Source: Kingdonia uniflora
Taxonomy: Eukaryota; Streptophyta; Magnoliopsida; Ranunculales; Circaeasteraceae
Assembly: GCA_014058105.1 (NCBI GenBank)
Contig: JACGCM010001272.1
Span: forward strand, 3,410,001 to 3,474,000
Reading direction: 5' to 3'
DNA length: 64,000 nucleotides
Shown here piece after piece: positions 54,256 through 64,000 of the stretch. Below the pieces are notes generated by a model. The model did not search any database. It had not been told where the DNA came from and saw only the letters and a program-made list of their open reading frames with translations. The position numbers and the translations under genes are program-made. The first letter of the stretch is position 1, and each line of letters begins with the position of its first letter.

Positions 54256-55190
54256 AAAGCTACTTCGTATTCTAGAGTCTAGGTGACTTCCGCTGTTGGC
54301 TGAAACTTTTCACGTTTGGTACATCCGCAGAGTAACAGGAATAGCCAACGCCAGTGGTCTGAAGATTTAGAGACGAAATGGTTGATTGCGGCAATCTTGC
54401 CAGTGAGTTTTTGAATGTCTTTTGTTGTCTTTGGAGAAGGCATGTCGAGAAGAGCCAAAATTTGATCTGGATCGGCCTCAATCCCTTTCTTGCTCATGAG
54501 GTGGCCCAGAAAGCGGCCATAATATACCCTGAATTGATACTTATCAGGGTTGAGACGCATTTTGTAAGATCGAAGGATATTGAATATTGTGTTGAGATAT
54601 GAGATGTGATTATCTGGTTGTAGGCTTTTGCGCAAGAGATCATCAATGTAGACTTCAGTAATTTTTCCCAGGTGTGCTTTAATTATAGCAGTCATCAATC
54701 GTTGAAATGCGGCCCTTGTGTTCTTGAGCCCAAAGGGCATGACTTTTTAATAATAAAGGCCACTTTTGGTGATAAATGTTGTCTTCTCTTGATCTTCTTC
54801 CAGAAGTAGTATTTGATTATATCCTGAAGCAGCGTCCATCATAGATTGGAGATCATGGCCTGGTGACAAGGTGAAATTCGTCGTTATTGCTGCTTGACCG
54901 CTGGGGCATTGACCGCTGGGGCATTAACTTCATCTCAAAGACAAGGTAAAAGTCGTCGTTATTGCTGCTTGACCGCTGGGGCATTGACGTTGATGGCTAA
55001 CTGGTGACATGCCATAGCTGGATCGACTCCGGGCATTTCTTCGAAATACTATGCAAAAACGTCTTGATTCTGATACAAGAATTGGATGAGAGCGTCTTTA
55101 TCATGCTGAACCAACTTGGTTTCGATGAATGTGCCCCTACTAGGTCCATCAATGTTGACATATTAAGTAGGCTCCTCCGTAGGTGATTTC
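54256..55190 (-). pseudogene. pol: H: reverse transcriptase with internal deletion and duplication
   Basis: Minus strand. The YIDDLLRKS active site is intact (about 54655-54630) in an open part 54740-54279 (MPFGLKNTRAAFQRLM to LAGKIAAINHFVSK homologue). SMMDAASGYNQILLLEEDQE lies at 54845-54790. Upstream of it the segment coding EIEKLIKVGFIREAKYP to SFPLPNIY in D is missing, and instead a block containing AATGCCCCAGCGGTCAA is repeated three times (54895-54990). The linker NIDGPSRGTFIETKLVQH is kept at 55155-55105. Confidence 0.85.
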
Positions 55191-55551
55191 TGAAAATGGC
55201 TTTACTAATGGCTCCCCGAGGTCCCAACCATTCCCTTGCCGAAATACGAGAGGTCTCTGGAAGTTGATCGTGACCTCTGGCTGGAGGAGCCTGCTGAGTA
55301 TTTTACAGAGCCTCGAGTACAGTCTACATTTTTGTTATCTAATCTTTGTTCCTTCTGAGCACTGTTAAACGAGTTTGTCGCACTGCATCGAGCTCTTTCT
55401 CTCAGAGCTCGCGATCCTTTGTCAATTGAAGTTGGAGTTCTTCGTGTTTATCTACCTCTGCATGGAGATTCGCCCGTAACTCGGTGAGTTATCCCGGATC
55501 CACAAAAATTTTGAGCTGAGTTCTAGCGGCCTGTCATCTGGAATAATCCAT
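55191..55551 (-). pseudogene. gag: H: gag N-terminal remnant
   Basis: Minus strand, start ATG at 55551. It covers the helical N-terminal part of gag and the LGPRGAISKAIFRN-like stretch, then jumps at about 55190 directly into the RT linker. The gag core, nucleocapsid motif and protease are deleted, about 1.7 kb judged against B. Confidence 0.75.
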
Positions 55552-55602
55552 AACTGAAAATTGTAATGAAAGACTGCCTTAGGGTATCGTGGAAATGTAA
55601 TC

Positions 55603-55623
55603 TTTCCCACAGACGGTGCCAAA
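55603..55623 (-). other. H: primer binding site
   Basis: The minus strand reads TTTGGCACCGTCTGTGGGAA directly inside the 5' LTR. Confidence 0.8.
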
Positions 55624-56203
55624 TGTAATGGCTAAATTCTGTAAGCTCGATTTGATTAGGAATTAGCTATCACACTAATGAACCTGCAATAATACTCTAC
55701 TAGAAAGTAAGAAATACAAACAGGTGTTTTTAGAGTGGAAAACCTCTGAATAGGTAAAAAGCTACAACCTCGTATGGAGGATTTTTGTAAAAGCATCTTT
55801 ATTGCTTTGAATGGATATCTTTATTACAAGTGATCTCTAGAATCTAGAAATGCTTTTGATCTCGTAGATAAGAAGTTTTGAGTGATTTTTCTGGTCCCTG
55901 TCTCTTCTGAAACTATTCCTCTATATGGGCTTTCCCTCAGCTCTTCATCGTGCTAGAACACATTTTACGAATAATGTGGCTAGCGGAGGTTGACTGAATA
56001 ACTAACAAGTTCATGGGTGATAAGAATCTTTGACTGAATAATGCTTTCTGGATTTAGCTCGACCCACGTTCTCGAGTAGTTCGTGGGGCTGGTTGGAATG
56101 TTTAATTGGAGTGTTAAGTGCTAAAATTGTGTGAGCCTGATATGGAGGTAAATCGAACTGCGTAAGCTCGATTATGAATAAAATCATGGGATAAGTTCCT
56201 GCA
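55624..56203 (-). repeat. H: 5' LTR
   Basis: 580 bp, the same length as its partner. Minus-strand ends are TGCAGGAACTTATCCC and TTAGCCATTACA. Followed by the GGTAC duplication. Confidence 0.93.
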
Positions 56204-57558
56204 GGTACAGAAGCTCGATATCTCCATATCGAAATCATTTTAACCCCCAACATTGATCACATTTTTGTATGTGCGATCAACACTGGGGGCGATAAAGGGG
56301 GAGACAACGATTGGCGAAAGCCTTTCTTAGCCTACCTCGGTATCGACAACAATTGCAATGGACCACTCCCAGCAAATCTAAAAGAGCGTCGACAGCTGAT
56401 CAACAACTCAAAGCGCTACACTAATCAAAATTGTATGCTATACCGCCTTTACTTCACAGGGCCTTACCTCGAGTGCCTCTCCAAATCTAAAGCAGATGAA
56501 TTGCTTAGCAAATTACATGAAGGGACTTGTGGCTCCCATGCCGCAGGTCGATCATTAGCAAGAAGATCTATCACTCAAAGAGTATTTTGGCCCGGCATGC
56601 ACAAGCAACTAGAGGAGTACTCCCGCAGATGCGACACCTGCCAAAGAAATGAACATATGATGCGCGCCCCTGCGCTCGAACTTCATGCAAGCATGGTTTT
56701 CTGGCCATTTAAAAGATAGATACTAGATCTCATCGGTGAATTCCCTAACTCTCTAGGTAACCGCCCTCACCTACTCGTAGCTGCCGATTATTTTACAAAA
56801 TGTGTAGAAGCAATTCTACTATGTCGAACCCGAGAAGAAGGTCATCTTTCTTATCTGGAACCACATAATCACTCGGTTTGGGTGCCCTCACCTAATTTGT
56901 ATCGATAACGGGCCCCAATTTATGGTAAAGAAAGTCGTAACCTTCCTAAACCACCACAATATCATCTACTCACCATCCAATCCTTACTATTCTCAACGCA
57001 ATGGCCAAGCCGAAATCACCAACAAAGCCATCGTGGATAGACTCAAAAAATGGCTTCACTCACAGAAAAAAAGGAATTAGGTTCGCGAGTTGCCTCATAT
57101 CCTATGGGCATATCGTACCACTCCCCGATAATCAACTGGGTGTACCCCATTCCTCCTTGCTTATGGCACTGAGGCCATCATTCCTTCTGAATATTATCAT
57201 CCAGTTCGTGATAACAAGCTAACTGACAAAGAAAATGAGTTCGAGTTGGCTTGCAACCTTAATATGATAGATGAAACCAGGGAACACGCCATCGCTAACC
57301 TAGGTCGATATCATCATATGCTTACCAGATCGTACAACAACCGAGTTTGAAGCCGTACCTTCCAAATTGAAGATCTCATCCTCAGAAAGATTCCTCAACA
57401 TCATAAAGCCTCACGCTGGAAAATTAGCCAACAATTGGGAGGGTCCATTCATTATCACTGGTATCTCAGGCTTGTGATCATATTATCACATGATAGAAGA
57501 GAGAATCCCCATTTCAAATCCTTGGAATACTAGGCGGCTAAAATGGTACTATCGTTAA
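56204..57558 (+). pseudogene. pol: D: integrase
   Basis: Resumes after H. The zinc-binding region is open at 56435-56719: HEGTCGSHAAGRSLARRSIT to CDTCQRNEHMMRAPALEL. Catalytic core: LLVAADYFTKCVEAILL (56775), CIDNGPQFMV (56895), SPSNPYYSQRNGQAEITNK (56970-57025, glutamate kept). LLAYGTEAIIPSEYYHP (57155) and the C-terminal domain follow, ending NTRRLKWYYR with a stop at 57556-57558. All three catalytic residues are visible but the frame is broken. Confidence 0.88.
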
Positions 57559-57699
57559 ACGTCTTACTACTCCATTTCCTTTCCTCGTTTTTGTTTTTTT
57601 GGTTTTTCAATTCCAAAAGTGAAATTTTCATCTCCATCCAATATAAATTCTTAACTTATCAATGAAACTTCCAATTTTTCACAACATTTCTCTACTTAC

Positions 57700-58395
57700 G
57701 TAGATTTAACCACATTTTATGGATTAAGGCATAGATAATACTAGCTTTCAATCAATCTTATTCCAGTTAAATCAAGAATAACACTTGGTTTGGCTTACTC
57801 TACTAAATCTCGGCGATTGTAGCAAGTGTAGAAGCTTGTTTCATATCAAAGACTCTACTAAACATCAGATAGAGCAAAGATAATACTAGCCTTCATCTAT
57901 TTCAACTTGTTTGGATCATTATACTAGTTAGATCAATGATAAAACTTGGTTTGGCTGACTCTACTAAATCTCTGCGATTATAACATGTGTAGAAACTTGT
58001 TTCATATTAAAGACTCTTCCAAACACCAGATAGGGCAAAGATAATACTAACCTTCATCTACTTCAACTTGTTTGGGTCATTATACCAGTTTCATTAAGGA
58101 TAACACTTGGTTTGGCTGACTTTACTAAATCTTGGAGATTGTAGCAAGTGTAGAAACTCTTTTCATATCAACGACTCTATCAGGCATATGATAAGGCAAA
58201 GGTAATACTAACATTCACCTATTTCAATATGTCTACAACATTTTTATAGTTCAATCAAGTTTCAACTTGGTTTAACTCAACCCATTTCTGTAATTGAAAC
58301 AAATGTAAGAACTTGTTTTATATCAAAGACCCCACCAGACATAAGATAAGGCAAAGGTCATACTAACTTTTATCTATTTCACTATGTCTGCGACA
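57700..58395. repeat. D: ~160-bp tandem array, about four copies
   Basis: The marker ACTTGGTTTGGCT/ACTTGGTTTAACT recurs at about 57783, 57944, 58105 and 58265, a period of 160-161 bp. Same unit as in A, B and H. Confidence 0.9.
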
Positions 58396-58399
58396 GATA

Positions 58400-61300
58400 C
58401 TATTTATTTTTAGGTCTTATTACAATAGATATATTTTCTATTATGTGAAGGTCAGCCATGCTTTACCCTTCAAAAGGAGGTCAAACAGACTTTAGTTCGC
58501 GAGTTACAACAACTCTGCCCCTCTCTATTAGATCAGCAGGTCGAGGGCCTAAATGGGCTTCCATAAAGGTCATACAATTACCTCGATCTATATTCACTTT
58601 GCAAACGCATCCCTTGTCACACGGGTTCTTCAACAAGGTAACTTGTCCTAACTCAAGTCTTTATATTTCCTCTACAAAATACACAACGGTTGACTTTAAC
58701 AGGTCTTCCCGTGATGCATGACCTACAATGATCTTTGAAAATTTTGCTCTCACCTTCTCGAGACGTGACTCCAATCTAGCATACAAATTCTTTTGATGAG
58801 TCATTTCCATATCGACCCGAGCATGATAAACTATATTATGTTCTAATTTTTTTAGCATATTTAGCTGATTCAGCCAGGTTCATGGCCTCTAGGTCCACTA
58901 CCTGGGAATGAAGTCTCTTGATTTCTGCGTTCAACTCTTCCCTAGCCGGAATATCCTTTAATAATTCATCTTTCCTCTTCATCAACATTTTCTTTGCCCT
59001 TGACATCCCCTTCTAGGTGCAGCATCCAACTTCTATTGGTATTCCCTTAAGTTTTCATTATCTCCCTGAACATGCCCTTGAATGCGAGACAGATCACTCT
59101 CCAGCTCTTTAATTTGACCTGAGAGACTAACTACATCCCCTTGGACTAGATGAGCCTTAACCTCATTTCTACTTCCCCTTGAGTACTTTCTAGCCTCAAC
59201 TTTCTTGGCACGCGCGATAGCTTGTGCCAGTTCGGTCTTCAATCATGCCACCCTCTCATTTAATTCGTTACACCTTCGTTGGATTTCCCCAAACTCCATA
59301 TCCTTAGCAGGTAGGGCTATATGCAAGTGTTCAGCCGCAGCTTTCGAAGCTGATAGATTATTTCAAGCTACCCTCAACTCACTATCTTTTTCAACCATTT
59401 TTTATTTCAGACGCTCCAGCTCGTTTCTACAATTTTAAAAATCAGGTCGAAATTGTCCCTCCGATTTTTCTAGCGCCTGAATACGGTATTGAGTTATTTC
59501 AGCTTGCTTACCCTAAACCATCAACGTGTCAACCCAGCTTTAAAGCTTTGTAGCGTGTTCTGTTATCTCCGCTAGCCCTTTTGTCCGCTTGCCTATTTCG
59601 GCATCTTTCTCTTCGACCTAATGAGTAAGGTCGAAAAAAGCATGGGTTGCCTCCACAAGTTTAAAATGTACCTTTAGTTGTTGATCTTCTATGTTCTCAT
59701 TCGCATCCCTCATCCTATCCAACTCCTCTGCAAATTCCCATTTATATTGGAGTACATCATCCTCACGCGAGCGGGCTAAATCCAATTCGACCTGTACAAT
59801 ATAAAGATATTAATACAGTTCAATTCAGAACACCATCAATATGCATATATATATATTTCATTTCTAAAATTATATATGATTTCTAACATCTGCGGTATGC
59901 AAATACTTTTAGACTAAAAAGTCAGGGTACATTATCAGATAAACGCTCCATGAGGTATATTGCGAAGTCAAAGGTATATGCTTTTGATATGCTACTTTAT
60001 ATAAAGAGTGTTGAATTTTTCTATGCACTATATTAGTGCTATTTTCCTAAAGTTAATATCAAAATTTTCAATATGCATCTACATCCTATTTACTTAGTAG
60101 CTTTATGTCGATATAGCATACAAGTCGAAAGACCTATTCTGATCTAGCCTGCAGCTCCGCTTGCGAAGACAGCAAGGCTGCAGAGGTCTCTCTTTCCCTG
60201 GCAAGCCCGGTCTCTAGATCTTTTATTCTGAGACTCATTTCTCTAAGTGCCTATAAGGGGTTTATAATAAAAAGTCAACCTACAAAAGTCTCCTCCGTAC
60301 ACGCAGTCTAACGATTTACAAATATTCATACAAAAGTACATTTCTACCCTACCTTCTCATTATGACCCTGTGGGAGGCCGCCGTCATCCCCTTGATAATC
60401 AAGCACCGTCTAACGGGAGACCGTCCAGACCATCAACGACCCCCACCGCTACCTCTTCCACTTCTTTGTCATCTTCCTCCAAGACATAAGTGTCTGCCTT
60501 AGTGGCATCTACCTCATCCTCGGAATACCCCTTCGACATCAGGGGAGCCCAAACCTTTCAAGAGTCACATTGGCCTCCGATTGAAGATGGCCAATCGCTA
60601 CTGCATGAGAAGCCTTCAGGGCCTCCAGCTTCTTCATTTCCTTAAAAACATCTGCCTTCAATCGAGTTAACTTTATTTCAAGCTCGATTTTTTCCTTCTT
60701 CAGCTCGGATTTCTCTTCTTCGATTCTGAGCCAAACGCCCCTCATCAAACGAGCAACCTACAAAATACAATTTGACCTTAGTGTGAGCTCGAACGCAAGG
60801 CATAAACATAATTCACATAATAAGGCATAACGACTTACCATCTTGCTCACGTCCTCCTCACCTAGAAGAGCGGCCAGCCTAATCTTTTCTTCCACTGCTT
60901 TAAGACCGTCCTTAGCAGAAGGTCGCTCTTCAGCAACCTTTTCCCTTGACCTCCCTGAAGGTTCGATCCTTCTCATCTTTTCTTTTTCTCACCCTCACCA
61001 CTTCCAGTGGTACCAGAAGCCAACGGACGCTTCAACATTTATTTCTTCGGAAACGTTCGAGCTAATTTGCTCGACGTAATAGACTCTGGCTAAACTGAAC
61101 TGTCTATTCTAAGGGTCTTGGCCACATTGGTTTTGCCTTCCCCACCAGTTTCAATCCTCTTCCCATCATCAACGCCTGCCATCAGCCTGGTCGTTTAAGA
61201 ATTTTGAATCATTTTTGATTTACTCCCAATCATTTTCTTCCTACTAGGACCGAGTCCTTCCAACACAAACTTGAGTTCAACCTCTTCCTCTATATCTTTG

Positions 61301-62761
61301 TCCAACAGTGAATCTTTCATCTCTACTCGGGACTTCAGACCTGCCATGCACGGCATTTATTATTGTCACAAAAGATCATTAGTTCGCACATATCAATATT
61401 ATACTCTATGCATTGTTATACTTACTTTGCTTTATAGTCCCAAACAGAAGATTTAAAGGTTCTTCATCATCTTTCTGAAGGAAATTAGCCTTCACCCATA
61501 TTACGTTTTCATTCCAGGCTTGACCTGCTGAATTAAGATTGAGGAAGCGACACCGAGTTGCACTCACACAGAAATATGCCCTACCACTGGCCTTATAATT
61601 TTTTACCCCATAAAATTGGAATACGTCCTCAGGGGTTATCCTTCTCACTTTCCCCTTATTTTCCCATTTTTGATTCAGATGATCAAAAACAGTTATTACC
61701 TCCCACATATTCCCGTTCAGTTGAACAGGACATGCCCAATCGTATTCATAATCCCTTTCGCCAAATTGGTAAGGGGAAGACTCAACCCGTACTTTAATTG
61801 AGACAAGTAACACAAGAAACCCTCTGACAGGTCACTCCAAACATCCCCATTAAAATATTCTAACGAGATCGATTCATCTATACCCCTATCTCATTTTTCC
61901 TCCTCCAAATCTGCCAACAAATAAAAATACTCTTCCCCCATCGTTACCATACAGCCCCTAAGCATCCTACCAGCATATTCTATGCAGTTACCCTATTTCC
62001 CTCCTACAGTAGCTTTGGCTTTACAAAATTCTCTAAATACATCTGAACCAGGGGGATAGGCCACCAATTTACTAACAAAACCAAGAAATTGCTCCAAACT
62101 AACTTCTACCTCACCATTAAACTCTACCATACGACCAGAGGTCGAAACCTCGTTAATAGGTGAACTATCAATCTCAACTACAATTTTACAGTCAAAGATT
62201 GATTCTACCCAAATACCTCACACGATCGACCTACATACAGGTTCAAGTATCTATCATTATTTTATATACATCGATCATTCATATGCAATATATCTTTCAT
62301 AGATTCTGTCTTTAATTCAAATGTCATGGATTACATTAAATAGTGATTTATTAGGATTTGCTTAAATAGATTACAATAAACACAACACATGTCTTTACTA
62401 ACCTTTAGTATCAAAATGAGAACCTGCAGTAGCGCCGCGTCCTTCCCTTACAACCCTGCTGTACTGCCATCTACGAGAATCTGTGCCCACAACTCTCTTC
62501 GATTGTTGGTCACCCTTAGAAAAATCCTTACTAAATCCTCTGCAATTTTTGCTCATTTCTCTCCCAGTGTTCTCCAAATTTTTAGAAGTTGAGAAATGTT
62601 TGAATGATGAAGACGAACTACTATTTGTCATTTCTACAATCCATGTTAGACGCCTTGTACCTTTTCAATAAAGCCGCATTTCCATTATTACCCTTGCCCT
62701 CATATTTAAACCTGTTTTCATGACTTATTACCATATCTTTCTCTGACCTTCCCATACTCAT
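58400..62761 (-). pseudogene. D: antisense six-exon gene aORF3
   Basis: Minus-strand exons: 1 62761-62403 (MSMGRS start, SSSSSS stretch), 2 62230-61426, 3 61340-60839, 4 60757-60353, 5 60250-60149, 6 59791 to about 58400. Exon 2 holds a 135-codon open frame with the Transposase_28-like domain (ACPVQLNGNMWEVITV, EDVFQFYGVKNYKASGR, WNENVIWVKA). Exon 3 has a basic KKKR-rich stretch before RIEPSGRSREK. Exon 4 and 6 are coiled coil (EEEKSELKKEKIELEIKL; LAQAIARAKKVEARKYSRGS). Donors AAA|GTAAGTATA and ATG|GTAAGTCG are intact; the exon 5 donor is GC. Stops are present. Confidence 0.8.
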
Positions 62762-63021
62762 GATGACTCACACTCCACAAAATTAGATTTTTGCAGCTTT
62801 ACATAAAAAACAAACCTAGAAACTCTTGCATTTTTTTTGTTATTGTTTCTTAGACTTATAGAACTAGTGACGTCATTTTCACAGCTAACAAAATATTAAA
62901 ACTTATTTAAAATTCATTTATCAAAATAGTCTCAAACAATATTTGCAATTATAGATGATTACTTTGACTTCTAACTTTCTTGTTAAACTCCGCAACCTTT
63001 ACATTTATTTAGGATAACATT
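62762..63021. other. D: spacer between aORF2 and aORF3
   Basis: AT-rich 260 bp that should contain the aORF3 promoter and leader. The TGACGTCA-like GTGACGTCATTTTC at 62868-62881 is conserved in A (GCTGACGTCACTTCC, near 35008) and H (AATGACGTCAATC, near 46393): a candidate bZIP-type cis element upstream of aORF3. Confidence 0.5.
62868..62878. promoter_or_regulatory. D: TGACGTCA palindrome upstream of aORF3
   Basis: TGACGTCA, the core of plant TGA/bZIP binding sites, lies about 110 bases upstream of the aORF3 start. The same palindrome stands upstream of aORF3 in A (35007-35014) and H (46395-46402). Binding is not shown. Confidence 0.5.
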
Positions 63022-63378
63022 TTACATGTAATTACATCTAAAAAAACAACCTTGGTAACCTCAACAACCACATCTGCTTAAATCTCCTCACTCAATCGTC
63101 TCATCTTCAAATTCGATCTCCAGTTCGGCGATCAGTCTGATCATCTCTTCTCAATTTATTGGATTCAACACCAATTCGCGAAAGCATACCTCATAGATAT
63201 ACCTGGTATATTCAAGATCCTTATCCTTCACATCCAATCCTTTGAGCTGACATTCCCTCACTGGTAACTCAGGATCATAACCAAGCGATCCAAAAATATT
63301 TTCCCGCACTTCAGCGATCTTAATGACCAGTCGTCCTTCAGCTGCATAAAAAATCCTCTGAGATCGAGTCCGCACCAT
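63022..63378 (-). CDS. D: antisense small gene aORF2 (best preserved)
   Basis: 357 bp. The ATG at 63378 (MVRTRSQRIFYAAEG) was chosen over the upstream ATG at 63387 because other copies align from MV. Open to 63151 (KIAEVRENIFGSLGYDPELP, VRECQLKGLD), one stop (NPIN then stop), and then ELEIEFEDE and the conserved end GCFFRCNYM before a stop at 63022-63024. Soluble, acidic, no membrane segment. Its TATA box is at 63419-63426. Family unknown. Confidence 0.65.
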
Positions 63379-63418
63379 CACAATCACTTCTCCTTAGTCA
63401 GGAAATAATTGTTAATCT

Positions 63419-63426
63419 TATTTATA
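63419..63426 (-). promoter_or_regulatory. D: TATA box of aORF2
   Basis: The minus strand reads TATAAATAAG, first base 48 bases from the ATG at 63378. Confidence 0.62.
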
Positions 63427-63865
63427 CATTTATACAGTACTTTCTGCTCAAAATGTAATTTTGACCTTTTATCTCGTAACAGAAAACCAAAATCATGAGA
63501 TCGACTATTTGAACTTATCACTTCACTCCAGTATCAACATTACATTATTGATCCTAGTCGAGCTTAATTTATCAAGAGTTAATCTTCTATCGGCCTGTAG
63601 TAGCTTGAATTTTTTCATTATATATTTTCAATAATTTTTCTTCCCCACATGTTTAAATACACAATAATATCATACTTACATCATAACGTCAATTTCCATA
63701 TGTATTTATCTCAATTGGAACATCCCAAAAATAGTGCTTTCAATACTTATAAACTCCTATTCATTTCATACATCCTACACAATTCAGTTCGATTCTAAGA
63801 TAAATTTTCTATCTACATGATACAAATAATTGGATGAGAACTTTTTATTCATGTCGAAAACATTA
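63427..63865. other. D: spacer, nothing recognised
   Basis: AT-rich region upstream of aORF2, equivalent to 45501-45904 in H. No gene seen. Confidence 0.4.
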
Positions 63866-64000
63866 CATACAATTTTAAAGATAATAAGCTTTTCAGTACA
63901 TTAATCTCTGGTATACAACAGAAACATTATCCATCCAGCACCGAATTCCAGGTACTTTACAGATAACAAGTTTTTCACTATTTTAAAAGTCATAGGTCAT
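63866..64000. repeat. D: short repeats upstream of aORF2, cut by the window end
   Basis: At least two copies of the unit with the core AGGTACTTTACAGATAACA (63950-63970) and a degenerate copy near 63873-63890, as in A and B. Confidence 0.7.

Larger units (their letters stand above)
43854..56203 (-). mobile_element. Element H: Tat element with large gag-protease deletion
   Basis: Minus-oriented, 12.35 kb, with two 580-bp LTRs and duplication GGTAC. From right to left: 5' LTR, primer binding site, gag start, deletion junction, RT, RNase H, aRH, integrase, 160-bp array, antisense aORF3, aORF2 and aORF1 (all on the plus strand), polypurine tract and 3' LTR. Gag C-terminal part, protease and the start of RT are missing. 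LTRs differ at roughly a tenth of positions by eye. Confidence 0.93.
38967..64000 (+). mobile_element. Element D: Tat-type Ty3/gypsy element, 3' end outside window, interrupted by H
   Basis: Plus-oriented. 5' LTR, primer binding site, gag, protease, RT, RNase H and aRH to 43848, then H, then integrase (56204-57558), 160-bp array, antisense aORF3 and aORF2 and short repeats up to the window end. aORF1 and 3' LTR should follow beyond 64000. It is inserted in G; the expected duplication is GCTGG (38962-38966). Confidence 0.9.

Noticed and set aside
1..64000. Host genes, tRNA or rRNA genes
   Set aside because: All coding signals belong to retroelements or their antisense genes. No tRNA cloverleaf A/B box pair or rRNA stretch was recognised by eye; a covariance-model scan would be decisive.

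Overview
The window is intergenic plant DNA made almost entirely of decayed, nested Ty3/gypsy LTR retrotransposons. I see no host single-copy gene, rRNA, tRNA or CRISPR. The organism is a flowering plant; the species cannot be told. The elements belong to the Tat group: gag-pol order is gag, protease (PR), reverse transcriptase (RT), a degenerate first RNase H, a second archaeal-type RNase H (aRH), then integrase (IN). All copies carry stops and frameshifts and none looks able to move on its own.

Layout (letters are mine). E, minus, cut by the left edge, ends at 3034. It sits in F (minus; gag 3035-4724; its 5' LTR is split into 4797-4965 and 14158-14745). The F LTR is split by C (minus, 4966-14152, target duplication CTTAT). 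F sits in the integrase of A (plus; IN tail from 14746, 3' LTR 37195-37789). A is also interrupted by B (plus, complete, 17420-32224, duplication CTTAC), and B carries a solo LTR S (22161-22942, duplication ATGAG). A lies in a minus gag fragment G (37790-38966). D (plus, from 38967 past the right edge) also lies in G, and D is interrupted by H (minus, 43854-56203, duplication GGTAC). Nesting depth reaches four (G > A > F > C or E).

The most interesting content is on the strand opposite to gag-pol, between integrase and 3' LTR, in A, B, D and H. There I find three consecutive antisense transcription units. aORF1 encodes about 215 aa and has a TATA box in A and H. aORF2 encodes about 118 aa and has a TATA box at a conserved distance. 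aORF3 is a six-exon gene of roughly 1.2 kb codons with a domain resembling the plant 'putative gypsy type transposon' family (Transposase_28), a basic nuclear-localisation-like stretch and a long coiled coil. Splice sites are at the same places in the four copies. Introns can persist because they are on the strand opposite to the genomic RNA that is reverse transcribed. A tandem array with a period near 160 bp, of different copy number in each element, separates the integrase from the end of aORF3.

C is a related but non-autonomous design: gag and protease are present, RT, RNase H and integrase are absent, and a 60-bp tandem array stands where pol should be, followed by its own antisense ORFs with TATA boxes.

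Coordinates of domains inside decayed genes are approximate. LTR ends, target duplications and splice junctions were read base by base. Family names rest on motif recognition, not on a search.
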